Of a DNA stretch of 64,000 nucleotides, positions 11,962 to 21,051 are shown one piece after another. The first letter of the stretch is position 1. The number at the start of each line of letters is the position of its first letter. Source of the DNA: Acidobacteriota bacterium (GTDB taxonomy: Bacteria > Acidobacteriota > Terriglobia > Bryobacterales > UBA6623); NCBI GenBank assembly GCA_016125275.1, contig WGMB01000007.1, positions 434,001 to 498,000 of the forward strand, written 5' to 3'. The notes beneath the pieces were generated by a model, which was not told where the DNA came from, ran no database searches, and saw nothing but the letters and a program-made list of their open reading frames with translations. Made by a program: the position numbers and the translations under genes.

Positions 11962-13623
11962 TCACCGCCCGCCGGCCAACCGCCGCGCCATCTCCAAGTT
12001 TTGGCGGATGCGGTCCGAGTCCGGCTGCCAGGCGGCGGCTTGCTCGAAGGCCCCGACGGCTTCGGCGAAGCGGCGTTGCTGCAGCAGCACCGTCCCCAGG
12101 TCGTTGGCGGCGATGGCCGCTTCCTCGCGCAGCTTCGGTCCCGGCGCGACCTTTTCGAGCGTCGGCGCCATCGCCACGAACGCCCGCACCACGTTCAGGT
12201 CCGGCGTAGGCGTCGTAAACGACTGGTAGAACGCGATCTGCACATGCAGCAGGAACGACGCCGCCAGCACGGCCCAGGCCGCCGGCGCCCAGCGGCCCCA
12301 ACTCTTCGTCACCCCCGCGCACAACCCCGCTCCCACAAAGGCCAGCAGCATCCACGCCGGCATGAAGTCCTGCGCGTAGCGCCGGCTCACCGCGCCGAAC
12401 ATCACCATCGCCAGCGTGGTCAGCAAGCCCGCGCCGGCGACCACCCGCGCCACCGTCCGCAGCGCCGGCTGGGCCGCGCCGCCGGGCCGCAACGCCGGCC
12501 AGGCGCAAACGATCAGAACCAGCCACGGCGAAGCCAGCAGCAGCGACGAGGCGGCCTCGGCCCGCCGCACCCGCACCGCCTCGCCCAAGCCCGTGTGCTC
12601 CATGTAGGGGAAGTCGCCGGGAAAGTGGATCGGCGCCAGAAAGTAGTGCCCCAAGCTCTCCGGAATGCGCGCCGCCGACATCAGCGGGTAACCCGGCGTG
12701 TGCTCCGGCTTGTAGCGGTTGCCGAAGTCGAACGGCGCGTCGAACCGAGCGTCGTTGAAGCCCATCTGCAAAAAGCCGCATAGCAGGATCGGCAGGCTGT
12801 AGACCGTCAGCCGGCCCAGCAGCCGCGACCACTCCGGCCGGGAACGGCCCGCCAGGTCCGTCGCCGCGATCCCCGCGAAGAAGACCACGCCGTACAGGCA
12901 CAGCGTAATGCGCGTCAGCAGCGCCAACCCCACCGCCAGCCCGCACAGCGCCGCCCATCCCAGGCTCGGCCGCTCGGAATCCTTCAGCCAAGCCCAGAAC
13001 CCCGCCAGCACGCAGGCCACCCCCACTCCGATGTTCTCGTTGTAGATCGTGCCGCGAAACACCGTCAGCGCCAGCGGCGTTCCCAGCGCAAAGGCGAACA
13101 GGAACCAGCCCACGAACCGCTCCGGCATCTGCGGAAAGAACCGCCGCCGCAGCTCGCTCAGGATCGCCAGGAACACCCCGCACGAAGCCAGCCCTGCCAG
13201 CAGCGCCGCCACGCGGTCTGACAGCCGCAGCCCCGCCAGCCGCGGCAGCCAGTGGAACAGCGCCGGAAACGGCCCCCAGTTGAAGTGCCACTTGCCTTGG
13301 TACGGCACCATGTCCACCAGATTCACCTGATCCGGCGTCATCGTCAGGTACAGGTGTCCGGCGTCGACCCCGTCCAGGAACAGGTCGTAGTAGCCCATCA
13401 TCTGGCCGAAGTCGAACTGGCCCCAGGTGGAGACCACCGCGAAGATCGCCGCCAGCGCCCCGAGCCAGATCCAACGCCGCCGCAAAGGCACGCCGTCCGA
13501 GGCGGGGGAGCCGGCCGAGCCGGGCGCTGCCGTCGCATCGGCCGAAGCGGCGGAGACGGGTCCCGCCGGCTGCGGCTTCTCGGCTTCCGCCGGGCGAGTC
13601 GGAGTACGTTTGCGGCGGCTCAT
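11962..13623 (-). CDS. Polytopic membrane protein with C-terminal TPR-like segment, glycosyltransferase-like
   Basis: Protein of 553 residues. A basic, Ala/Pro-rich cytoplasmic N-terminus of about 55 residues is followed by roughly ten to twelve hydrophobic segments, and the C-terminal ~80 residues are soluble and resemble a TPR hairpin pair (NDLGTVLLQQRRFAEAVGAFEQA...). Its layout resembles GT39/GT-C mannosyltransferase relatives, and it is divergent from two such genes. I do not see the GDE motif of those neighbours, so enzymatic status is open. ATG 13623 was chosen because the longer frame would overlap the divergent gene. The TPR tail might mediate complex assembly (inference). Confidence 0.7.
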   Translation of the reverse strand: MSRRKRTPTRPAEAEKPQPAGPVSAASADATAAPGSAGSPASDGVPLRRRWIWLGALAAIFAVVSTWGQFDFGQMMGYYDLFLDGVDAGHLYLTMTPDQVNLVDMVPYQGKWHFNWGPFPALFHWLPRLAGLRLSDRVAALLAGLASCGVFLAILSELRRRFFPQMPERFVGWFLFAFALGTPLALTVFRGTIYNENIGVGVACVLAGFWAWLKDSERPSLGWAALCGLAVGLALLTRITLCLYGVVFFAGIAATDLAGRSRPEWSRLLGRLTVYSLPILLCGFLQMGFNDARFDAPFDFGNRYKPEHTPGYPLMSAARIPESLGHYFLAPIHFPGDFPYMEHTGLGEAVRVRRAEAASSLLLASPWLVLIVCAWPALRPGGAAQPALRTVARVVAGAGLLTTLAMVMFGAVSRRYAQDFMPAWMLLAFVGAGLCAGVTKSWGRWAPAAWAVLAASFLLHVQIAFYQSFTTPTPDLNVVRAFVAMAPTLEKVAPGPKLREEAAIAANDLGTVLLQQRRFAEAVGAFEQAAAWQPDSDRIRQNLEMARRLAGGR

Positions 13624-13690
13624 CGCGGGGCTGCTTGGTGCGGCGCGGGCGAGGGACTTCCTAGAATAGCGAAGAGCCCCTCGATCGCTC

Positions 13691-15385
13691 ATGCCCTCCA
13701 CAGCTCCTCCGACAGGGAAGAAAGCGCGCCCGGAACGTCGCCGACGGGTCGCCGCCGAGCCCGCCCAGAGCCCCGCCGCGGCGGCTCCGTCGGCGTGGCG
13801 CAGCCCGGAGCGGCTGGCCCTGCTCGGCATCCTGCTGCTGGCGCTGGGCCTGCGCCTCTATCGCCTGATGACCGACTACCCGATCGTCGGAGACGAGGGC
13901 ATCTACCTGCGCTGGGCCGAGATCATCGACCACCAGGGCCAGTGGTTCATCTCGCTGCTCGACGGCAAGCAACCGCTCAGCTACTGGCTCTACGCCCTCG
14001 AGCGCATGGCCTTGCCGAACGCCGACCCCTTGTGGACCGGCCGGCTGGTTTCGGTCGCCGCCGGCGTGGCGACCACGGCGGTCATCTGGCGCGTCGGCGT
14101 CAAGCTCGGCAGCTCGCTGGGCGGCCTGTTGGGCGCGGCGCTGTACGCCGTCTTTCCCTGGGCGATGATGTACGACCGGCTCATCTACACCGAGGCGCTC
14201 GTGAACTTGGCCGGAGCCTCCTTCGCCTGGGCCTGCCTGTGGGCCTTCGAGACCGAGCGCCCCACCTGGAAGCGCGAAGCCTTGGCCGGCCTGATCCTGG
14301 GCCTGGGCTACTTCCTCAAGTCCACCGCGCTGCTGTTCGCTGCCATCCCGCTGGCCGTGGGCCTGTGGAAGGGTCGCGGCCGGCCGCTGGAGCTGCTGGC
14401 GCGCTGGGCCGTCATGGGCCTCGTGGCGCTCGTCTTCCCGGTCATCTCCTGGGTCGGCAAGCCCGACGCGCCGATGTTCGAGACCCAGAGCACCGTGCTG
14501 CACCAGACGGGCTTCTTCGTCGACCCCGCCAAGTTCCTCGAAGACCCCTTCTACCGCATGGTCATCAACGGACCCCGGCTCGGCGAATACCTGCCCTATC
14601 TGCTCGGCTGGCCCGCCACGGCGGCCGTCTTCCTGTCGCTCGGCTACCTGTTGTGGCGCCGCTCGGCCCCGGGCCTGGTCCTGCTGGTCGCCGGCGGAGC
14701 CCCGCTGCTGTTCGAAGTCTTCGTGCTCACCTTCCTGCCCACCCGCTACCCCTTCCCGCACCTGTGGCCCTGGCTGCTGATGGTGGGTTTGGCGGCGGCC
14801 GGGTTGCGGGAGGATCTCCGCGAGCGCCTGCCCGAGCCGAAGGCCCTGCAGGCCGCCCTGGCCGCCTTCGTCCTGCTGGCCGCCGGACCGATGCTCGTGC
14901 GCTCCTGGCTGGTGCTCAACGACCCCAAGAACAACATCTCGCCGCATGACAGCGGCTACTACTTCGGAACCTACTCGCACGCCGGCTTCGGCGTCCGCGA
15001 GGCCGTCGACTTCCTGCGCAACGAAGCCCTCGTTCACGGCCCGTTCCTGCTGCTGGTCGACCCCATCTGGAGCGTCCCGGCCGACGCCATCTTCCCCTAC
15101 CTCAACGAGAAGTACGGCATCCGCGTGCACGAAGCCTGGTGGACCCAGCTCTCCGGCGACCACCCCATCATGCCCCTCACCGAGGTCGAGCTCATGCGCT
15201 CGCAGTACGAACGCATCCCGGCCGGCAAGATCGACTTCCGCCGCGAGCCCCGCGTCTTCTACCTGACCGACACCAACTACTACAAGCCCGAAGCCGTGGC
15301 GATCCGCCAGCCCACCGCGCGGATGGTCCGCCGCTTCGTCAAGCCCGGCGGCGACCACTCGGTCGACATCTACCGCCTCAAGTAG
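13691..15385 (+). CDS. GT39/PMT-like membrane glycosyltransferase, copy 1
   Basis: Inner-membrane protein of 564 residues. After a basic N-terminal tail there is a first membrane segment and then the acidic pair D68/E69 in IVGDEG on the first external loop. This is the catalytic signature of the GT-C fold (ArnT, PMT, GT39), which uses a polyprenyl-phosphate sugar donor. About ten membrane helices follow, then a periplasmic C-terminal domain of some 170 residues. The next gene is a close paralog, with 23 identical residues after GDE interrupted by a single change. The adjoining pyruvyltransferase fusion suggests a cell-surface glycan role. Donor and acceptor are unknown. Confidence 0.82.
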   Translation: MPSTAPPTGKKARPERRRRVAAEPAQSPAAAAPSAWRSPERLALLGILLLALGLRLYRLMTDYPIVGDEGIYLRWAEIIDHQGQWFISLLDGKQPLSYWLYALERMALPNADPLWTGRLVSVAAGVATTAVIWRVGVKLGSSLGGLLGAALYAVFPWAMMYDRLIYTEALVNLAGASFAWACLWAFETERPTWKREALAGLILGLGYFLKSTALLFAAIPLAVGLWKGRGRPLELLARWAVMGLVALVFPVISWVGKPDAPMFETQSTVLHQTGFFVDPAKFLEDPFYRMVINGPRLGEYLPYLLGWPATAAVFLSLGYLLWRRSAPGLVLLVAGGAPLLFEVFVLTFLPTRYPFPHLWPWLLMVGLAAAGLREDLRERLPEPKALQAALAAFVLLAAGPMLVRSWLVLNDPKNNISPHDSGYYFGTYSHAGFGVREAVDFLRNEALVHGPFLLLVDPIWSVPADAIFPYLNEKYGIRVHEAWWTQLSGDHPIMPLTEVELMRSQYERIPAGKIDFRREPRVFYLTDTNYYKPEAVAIRQPTARMVRRFVKPGGDHSVDIYRLK

Positions 15386-15394
15386 GCCGGGCCG

Positions 15395-17038
15395 ATGGCA
15401 CGCACCCAGCGCAGCCCGCGGGCCCGAGAAGCCGCCCCGCAGCCCGCCTCCAAGGCCCCGTCCCAGTCACCCCCGCCCTCCTGGGGGCCGCTAGTAGCTA
15501 TCCTGCTGCTGGCCGCCTTCCTGCGGCTGTGGCGGCTGCTCGACGCCTTTCCGATCGTGGGCGACGAGGCCATCTACCTGCGCTGGGCCGAGATCATCGA
15601 CCACCAGGGCCAGTGGCTCATCTCCTTGCTCGACGGCAAGCAGCCGCTCAGCTACTGGATCTACGCCGTCGAGCGCATGCTCTTCGCCGGCGCGGACCCG
15701 CTCTGGATGGGCCGGCTCGTCTCGGCCGCCGCGGGCGTGGCGACGGCGGCGCTGCTCTACGCCATCGGAGAGCGGCTGGCCGACCGCCGCGCCGGATTGC
15801 TGGCGGCGGCGCTGTACGCGGTCTTCCCCTGGGGCGTCATGTACGACCGGCTGGTCTACACCGAAGCGCTGGTCAACCTCGCCGGCGCGGCCGTCGTACT
15901 GGTTTCGCTGTGGGCCTTCGAGCCCGAGCGAGCCGGTTGGCGGCGGGCCGCCCTGGTGGGGCTCGCGCTCGGGCTCGGCTATCTGCTCAAGTCCACCGCC
16001 TTGCAGTACGCCTCGGCCCCCGTGCTCATCGCCGCCTGGAAGCTGCGTCCGCGCTGGGCCGAGGCCGCCCGGCTGCTCGCGATCGCCTTCGCCGTGGCCG
16101 CCCTGTTTCCGATTTTCTGCATCCTAGCCACGCCCGCGGCTCCCACCCTCGAAACGCACAGCCTCGTCCTGCACAGCACCAACTTCTTCGTGCACCAGGA
16201 GGACTTTCTCAAGAATCCTTTCGTCGTGCTGCCGCAGAACCTCGGCACGCTCGGCGAATACCTGGGCTCCTTCCTCACCTGGCCGGCGACGGCGGCCTTG
16301 GCGGCTGCCCTGGCGTACCTGGCTTGGCGGCGATCGGCCGCGGGGCTGTTGCTGGTCGCCGTCAGCGGGGCGGCGCTGCTGTTCCAAACCACCGCCCTGG
16401 TCTTCTTCCCGTCGCGCTATCCCTTTCCGCAGATGTGGCCCTTGCTGGTCGCGCTGGCGATCGCCGCCAGCGATCTGGCCCGGCGCCTGCCCTCCCGAAG
16501 ACAGTCCCAGGCTCTGCTGGCGGGTTTTGCGGTCGTCGTCGTCCTGCCGATGCTGGCGCGCTCGCTCGGCGTCGTGCTGGCGCCCCGAGAATCCATCTGG
16601 CCCTCGGACGCCCGCTACTACTTCGGCGTCCACGCCCACAACGGCGCCGGTATGCGCGAGGCCATCGAGTTTTTGCGCGCCGAAGCCGCCCAGGGCCCCC
16701 TGGTCGTGCTGGTCGACCCCATCTGGGGCCTGCCCGCCGACGGCGTCTTCCCGTACCTCAACCAGTGGAAGGGCGCCCGCGTCTACGAGGCCTGGTGGAC
16801 CACCGAGCCCGGCCAGCCGATCCTGCCGCGCGGCGAGGCCGAGGTCATCCGCTCGCACTACGAGCGCGTCAGCGCCGGGACCGTGGATTTCCGCACCGCC
16901 GGCAAGGTCTACTATCTGACGGCCACCAACTATCACCCTCGCGCCGAGGTGCAAGCGCGTCAGCCCGGCGCCCGGCTGGCCCTCTCCACGCCCAAGGGCG
17001 ACGGCTCCGAGTCGCTCGACCTGTGGCGCTTGCGGTAG
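15395..17038 (+). CDS. GT39/PMT-like membrane glycosyltransferase, copy 2
   Basis: Protein of 547 residues, a tandem paralog of the preceding gene and starting nine bases after it. It keeps the acidic pair D57/E58 (IVGDEA), the helix pattern and the C-terminal periplasmic domain. Examples are YYFG..H.., LLVDPIW-like VVLVDPIWG and the closing YYLTATNYHPR. Conservation is strongest in the first loop (WAEIIDHQGQW) and drops toward the end. Retention of the catalytic acids in both copies argues for two active enzymes, perhaps adding successive sugars. Probably one operon with copy 1 and the following fusion gene. Confidence 0.82.
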   Translation: MARTQRSPRAREAAPQPASKAPSQSPPPSWGPLVAILLLAAFLRLWRLLDAFPIVGDEAIYLRWAEIIDHQGQWLISLLDGKQPLSYWIYAVERMLFAGADPLWMGRLVSAAAGVATAALLYAIGERLADRRAGLLAAALYAVFPWGVMYDRLVYTEALVNLAGAAVVLVSLWAFEPERAGWRRAALVGLALGLGYLLKSTALQYASAPVLIAAWKLRPRWAEAARLLAIAFAVAALFPIFCILATPAAPTLETHSLVLHSTNFFVHQEDFLKNPFVVLPQNLGTLGEYLGSFLTWPATAALAAALAYLAWRRSAAGLLLVAVSGAALLFQTTALVFFPSRYPFPQMWPLLVALAIAASDLARRLPSRRQSQALLAGFAVVVVLPMLARSLGVVLAPRESIWPSDARYYFGVHAHNGAGMREAIEFLRAEAAQGPLVVLVDPIWGLPADGVFPYLNQWKGARVYEAWWTTEPGQPILPRGEAEVIRSHYERVSAGTVDFRTAGKVYYLTATNYHPRAEVQARQPGARLALSTPKGDGSESLDLWRLR

Positions 17039-17071
17039 CATCGGCCCAACCTCTCCGGCGGCGCCACACCG

Positions 17072-19222
17072 ATGCGGATACTCATCGAACCCAGCGGCTA
17101 CAAGCTCGGCAACCTCGGCGACGCCGCCATGCTGGTCGCCTCCGTCGAGCGCCTGCGGGCTCTGTGGCCCGGCGCCGAGCTCGGCGTGGTGACGCGCGCC
17201 CCCGACGCGCTCGTGCGGCTTTGCCCCGGCGTCCGGCCGCTCGACGCCGGCGCGCGCAGCCAGTTCATCCGCTCCGCCCAAATGCTGCCGCTGCCCCTGC
17301 TGGCCCGCAACCTGGCCGAAGCCGGCGAGGCCGAGCAGGCGGTTCGCCTGCGGGAGTTCCTCCAGTTCTTTCGCGAATCCGACCTGCTGTTCGTCAGCGG
17401 CGCCGGCGGCTTCACCGACCCCTTTCGCGACCACGCCCTCACGACCCTGCTGTTTCTCGAAACCGCGCAGCGCGTCGGCAAACCGACCGTGCTGGTCGGC
17501 CAAGGCCTCGGCCCTTGGGACGATCCGGGTCTTCGCGCGATGGCCGAAGTCGCTCTGCCTCGCGCGCGAGCCCTGTTTCTGCGGGAGCGCAAGCTCAGCG
17601 AGCCGCTGGCGCGCGCCTTGCCGGCGAACTGGGGAGAGCGGCTGCGGGTGACCGGCGACGACGCCTTGGAGATGGCCTCCTCCCGCCGCCCGGCCACTCT
17701 TGGCGCGGCCCTCGGCGTCAACCTGCGCCAGGCCGACTACAGCGCCGTCCCGCCGGAAGCCGTCGAGCGCCTGCGCACGCTGCTTGCCGGCTTGGGCGAC
17801 CGCTTCGGCGCCGACCTGCTGCCGGTTCCCATCTCCCACCCGCCGAACTCGTCCGATCCGGCGGCGATCGCCGGTCTGCTCGGCGGCGACGGCGGCGCGA
17901 ACCTTTCCTCGCCCCAGGCGGTCATCGACCAAGTCGGCTGCTGCCGCTTGGTCGTCACCGGCAGCTACCACGCCGCCGTGTTCGCGCTGGCGCAGGGGAT
18001 TCCCGCCATCGGGCTCATCGGCTCGCCCTACTACGCCGGCAAGTTCGAAGGCCTCGCGGACCTTTTTGGCCCCGCCTGCGCGCCGCTGCCGTTCGCCGAG
18101 CTCGAGCGGCTGCCCGCCCTGGCCGACGATCTCTGGAGCCGCGCCGACGCCCTGCGCCCGGCCCTGCTCGACGAGACCTCACGCCAAATCGAAGCCGGCC
18201 GGGCTGCCTATCAAGCCTTACCGGAGCTCATCACCCCGCCGCCACGGCCCCGCTCCTCTGCCGGCGCCCTCGGCGTCTCCGGCCGTCCGGCGGTCTCCGT
18301 CGTCATCCCGGCCTACAACCAGACCGAGCTGCTGGCCGACGCCCTGGCCTCTGTGCGGGCCCAGACTCTCGAGGATTGGGAAGCCATTGTGGTCGACGAC
18401 TGCTCCACCGAAGGCGACGTGGCGGCGGCCGCGGCCGCCTTCGGCGACCAGCGCATCCGCGTAGGGCGCCACGACCGCAACCGGGGCTTGGCGGCGGCCC
18501 GCAACAGCGGCTTTCGCGAGGCCCGCGCCGACTGGGTGCTGCCGCTCGACGCCGACGACCTGCTCGACCCGATCTTCCTCGAAACCCTGCTCGAGCGGGC
18601 GGACGAGAACCCCTCGGCCGACGCCCTGTTCGCCCGCCTGCGCTACTTCGGCGCCAAGTCCGGCGTCTGGCGCACCGAGGCGCAGGACGCCGCCGCCTTC
18701 CTGCGCCGCAAGCGCATGCCCGGCGCAGGAACGCTGCTGCGCAAGTCGCTGTGGGAGGCCTCCGGCGGATACTGCGAGGACCCCATCCTGCGCGGCGGCC
18801 AAGAGGACACCGACTTCTGGCTCTCCGCCTTCGCCGCCGGCGCCCGCACCGCCCGCGAGCCCCTGGCTCTGTACTGGTATCGCCGGCACGAGCAGTCGAT
18901 GACCGGCGCCATCCCCGAGAGCTACCACCGCATCCGCGAGTTCCTCTACGAGCGCCACCAGGCGCTGATCGACGCCCACAACGCCGGCGGACAGTTTCTC
19001 GCCGACGGCTACTGGCGCGCCGCCCTCGGCCGCCTGCGGGCCGGCCGCAAGGCCGCCGCGATGGTCTTCGTCAGCCGCGCCAAGTGGGCCGCGCGCGACG
19101 CGGAGGTCCGCAAGCTCACCGGCGCCGAGCTGTGGCGCGAGCTCGAGAGCGGCGCCTGGTACTATCCGCCCTGTCAGCCCAAGGCCCAGGTAACCTCTCC
19201 GGGGGCCTCTCCGCCGTTGTGA
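17072..19222 (+). CDS. Pyruvyltransferase-like/GT2 glycosyltransferase fusion
   Basis: Protein of 716 residues. Residues 1 to about 370 are a polysaccharide pyruvyltransferase (CsaB/WcaK type): GNLGDAAML at the start, SGAGGF, VGQGLGP and GSYHAAVFALAQGIPAIGL. About 35 Pro/Ser-rich residues link it to a family 2 glycosyltransferase from residue 408 (VSVVIPAYNQ, VVDDCST, RGLAAARNSG, DADD at 491-494, GGQEDTDFW). The tail of about 90 residues is helical. Known for the families: ketal-linked pyruvate transfer from PEP, and nucleotide-sugar transfer. Combining them would couple sugar addition to pyruvylation of the same polymer (inference). It follows the GT39 copy by 33 bases. Confidence 0.85.
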   Translation: MRILIEPSGYKLGNLGDAAMLVASVERLRALWPGAELGVVTRAPDALVRLCPGVRPLDAGARSQFIRSAQMLPLPLLARNLAEAGEAEQAVRLREFLQFFRESDLLFVSGAGGFTDPFRDHALTTLLFLETAQRVGKPTVLVGQGLGPWDDPGLRAMAEVALPRARALFLRERKLSEPLARALPANWGERLRVTGDDALEMASSRRPATLGAALGVNLRQADYSAVPPEAVERLRTLLAGLGDRFGADLLPVPISHPPNSSDPAAIAGLLGGDGGANLSSPQAVIDQVGCCRLVVTGSYHAAVFALAQGIPAIGLIGSPYYAGKFEGLADLFGPACAPLPFAELERLPALADDLWSRADALRPALLDETSRQIEAGRAAYQALPELITPPPRPRSSAGALGVSGRPAVSVVIPAYNQTELLADALASVRAQTLEDWEAIVVDDCSTEGDVAAAAAAFGDQRIRVGRHDRNRGLAAARNSGFREARADWVLPLDADDLLDPIFLETLLERADENPSADALFARLRYFGAKSGVWRTEAQDAAAFLRRKRMPGAGTLLRKSLWEASGGYCEDPILRGGQEDTDFWLSAFAAGARTAREPLALYWYRRHEQSMTGAIPESYHRIREFLYERHQALIDAHNAGGQFLADGYWRAALGRLRAGRKAAAMVFVSRAKWAARDAEVRKLTGAELWRELESGAWYYPPCQPKAQVTSPGASPPL

Positions 19223-19269
19223 AGAGACACGCCGGAATTTCGATGAGCGGAAAATTGACGAGGGAACGG

Positions 19270-20658
19270 ATGCGAGCGAGCTTCAAGCACCCTGCGGCGG
19301 CGGCCGCCCTAGCGCTGGCGATGCTGCTGGCGGCCACGGCCGCCGAACCGGCCGGCAACTGGACCCAGTGGCGCGGACCCGAACACAACGGCTCCTCGCC
19401 CGACGCCCATGACCTGCCCGTGAGCTGGGGCCCCGCCACCAACGTTTTGTGGAAGGTGGAGCTGCCGAGCTGGAGCGCGGCCACCCCCATCGTCTACGGC
19501 AACACGGTCTTCATCACTTCCGCGCAGGAAGGCTTCAACGAGCCCGCCAGCTACGAGCAGCGTCCCGGCGGCGGCCCCGGCAAGAAGGGCGGCCCGCCGC
19601 CTCCTCCGCCCCCCGCCCAGAACGGGGGAGGGAAGGACCAGATCCTGCTGCTCGCCATCGACCGCTCCAACGGCGCAATCAAGTGGACCAAGGTAATCGG
19701 CGGCGGCAACCGCATCTACCGCAAGCAGAACCTCGCCTCGCCGTCTCCGGTGACGGACGGCCGCCACGTCTGGACCATGACCGGCTCCGGCGCGCTGCGC
19801 TGCTTCGACTTCCAGGGCGCCCAGGTCTGGGCTCGCGACATCCAGGCCGACTACGGCGAGTTCGGCCTCAACCACGGCTACGCTTCCACGCCGCTGCTCG
19901 ACCAGGGACGCCTCTACATCCAGGTGCTCCACGGCATGAAGACCGACGACCCCTCCTACGTCTTCGCCGTCGACGCCAAGAGCGGCAAGACCCTCTGGAA
20001 GGTCGAGCGGCCCACCGACGCCCCCAACGAGTCGCCCGACGACTACTCCACGCCGCTGATTGTCAACGTCGACGGCCAGCGCCAGCTCATCGTCTCCGGC
20101 GGCGACTACGTCACCGGCCACGACCTCGCCAGCGGCAAGGAGCTTTGGCGCATGGGCGGCTTCAACCCCAACGGCGAGCGCTTCTACCGCACCATCGCCT
20201 CCTCCATCAACATCGGCGACGTGATCTATACCACCAGCACGCGCGGCAAGCCCTTCATCGCCTTCCGCGCCGGCGGCCATGGCGACATCACCTCCAAGGC
20301 CACCGTCTGGAGCAATGACCTGGGGTCGGACGTGCCCACGCCCACCACCGACGGCAAGCTGATCTACGTGATCAACGACCGCGGCATCGCCTTCGCGCTC
20401 GACGCCAAAACCGGCAAGCCCGTTTGGGGACCCGAACGCACCGAACCGGGGACCTACAGTTCCTCTCCCTTGCTGGCGGATGGTAAGCTCTACGCTACGA
20501 ACGAGGACGGCACAACGACCGTCCTCAAGGCCGGATCGACGTTCGAGATCCTCAGCGTCAACCGGCTGGACAGCCACACGCTGGCGAGCCCGGTCGCCGT
20601 CGGCAACCAACTGTTTCTGCGCACCGCCGACCGGCTCTACTGCTTCCAGAACCAGTAG
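19270..20658 (+). CDS. Exported PQQ-like beta-propeller protein
   Basis: Protein of 462 residues with a signal peptide (RASFKHP, then an Ala/Leu core ending ATAAEPAG). It is an outer-membrane-assembly/quinoprotein-like propeller: repeats such as [58 protein letters not shown] and [16 protein letters not shown] Gly/Pro insertion with seven prolines lies near residue 110. The PQQ-binding and catalytic residues of true alcohol dehydrogenases are not evident, so a structural or binding role is likelier. ATG 19270 has GAGGGA six bases upstream; ATG 19243 is an alternative. Confidence 0.8.
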   Translation: MRASFKHPAAAAALALAMLLAATAAEPAGNWTQWRGPEHNGSSPDAHDLPVSWGPATNVLWKVELPSWSAATPIVYGNTVFITSAQEGFNEPASYEQRPGGGPGKKGGPPPPPPPAQNGGGKDQILLLAIDRSNGAIKWTKVIGGGNRIYRKQNLASPSPVTDGRHVWTMTGSGALRCFDFQGAQVWARDIQADYGEFGLNHGYASTPLLDQGRLYIQVLHGMKTDDPSYVFAVDAKSGKTLWKVERPTDAPNESPDDYSTPLIVNVDGQRQLIVSGGDYVTGHDLASGKELWRMGGFNPNGERFYRTIASSINIGDVIYTTSTRGKPFIAFRAGGHGDITSKATVWSNDLGSDVPTPTTDGKLIYVINDRGIAFALDAKTGKPVWGPERTEPGTYSSSPLLADGKLYATNEDGTTTVLKAGSTFEILSVNRLDSHTLASPVAVGNQLFLRTADRLYCFQNQ

Positions 20659-20705
20659 CGGCCGCTACGGCGCGGCGATCTTCGAGCGGAGAGGGGGAGA
20701 GGTCT

Positions 20706-20981
20706 ATGTCCGAGTATCGTCTCGGCGACATCATCGACGACTATTGCACCAAGTGCCGCCTGCTGACCAACCATGCCATCGCGGCCCTGGTCAATGAGGA
20801 GCCGGCCATGGTGCGCTGCCGCACCTGCTATTTTGAGCACAAGTACCGCCACGGCAAGGGCGGGGCTGTGAAGAAGAAGTCGAAGAAGCAAGAGCTCTTT
20901 GACCAGGTGCTGGCGAAAATGGACGTCGAGCTGGACTTGCCGGAGAGGGCGCCCGCCAAGAAGAAGAGCTCCAAATCCTGA
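20706..20981 (+). CDS. Small zinc-ribbon-like protein
   Basis: Protein of 91 residues with an excellent ribosome site (GGGGGAGAGG) before ATG 20706. Two CxxC pairs (CTKC at about 14-17 and CRTC at about 38-41) about 20 residues apart are arranged as a zinc ribbon. The rest is a Lys-rich tail with KKKSKKQELFDQVLAKMD and a KKKSSKS end, which suggests nucleic-acid or ribosome contact. It stands alone between the propeller and the DUF1800 gene, each about 50-70 bases away. I do not recognise a named family. Confidence 0.75.
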   Translation: MSEYRLGDIIDDYCTKCRLLTNHAIAALVNEEPAMVRCRTCYFEHKYRHGKGGAVKKKSKKQELFDQVLAKMDVELDLPERAPAKKKSSKS

Positions 20982-21051
20982 GCGGGGCTGTTGGGCCGCC
21001 CGCAACTTTCCGGTCTGCGCAGGGTTTGGGCTTGTCGGTGAGGCAAGACCG

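Noticed and set aside
15139-20658. Open plus-strand frame of 1839 codons across both glycosyltransferase genes
   Set aside because: Arg/Pro-rich shadow sequence until the true gene beginning at 19270; the overlapped frames encode recognisable families.
19270-20658. PQQ-dependent alcohol dehydrogenase
   Set aside because: Too short for the family, and the catalytic Asp and the PQQ disulfide are not visible.
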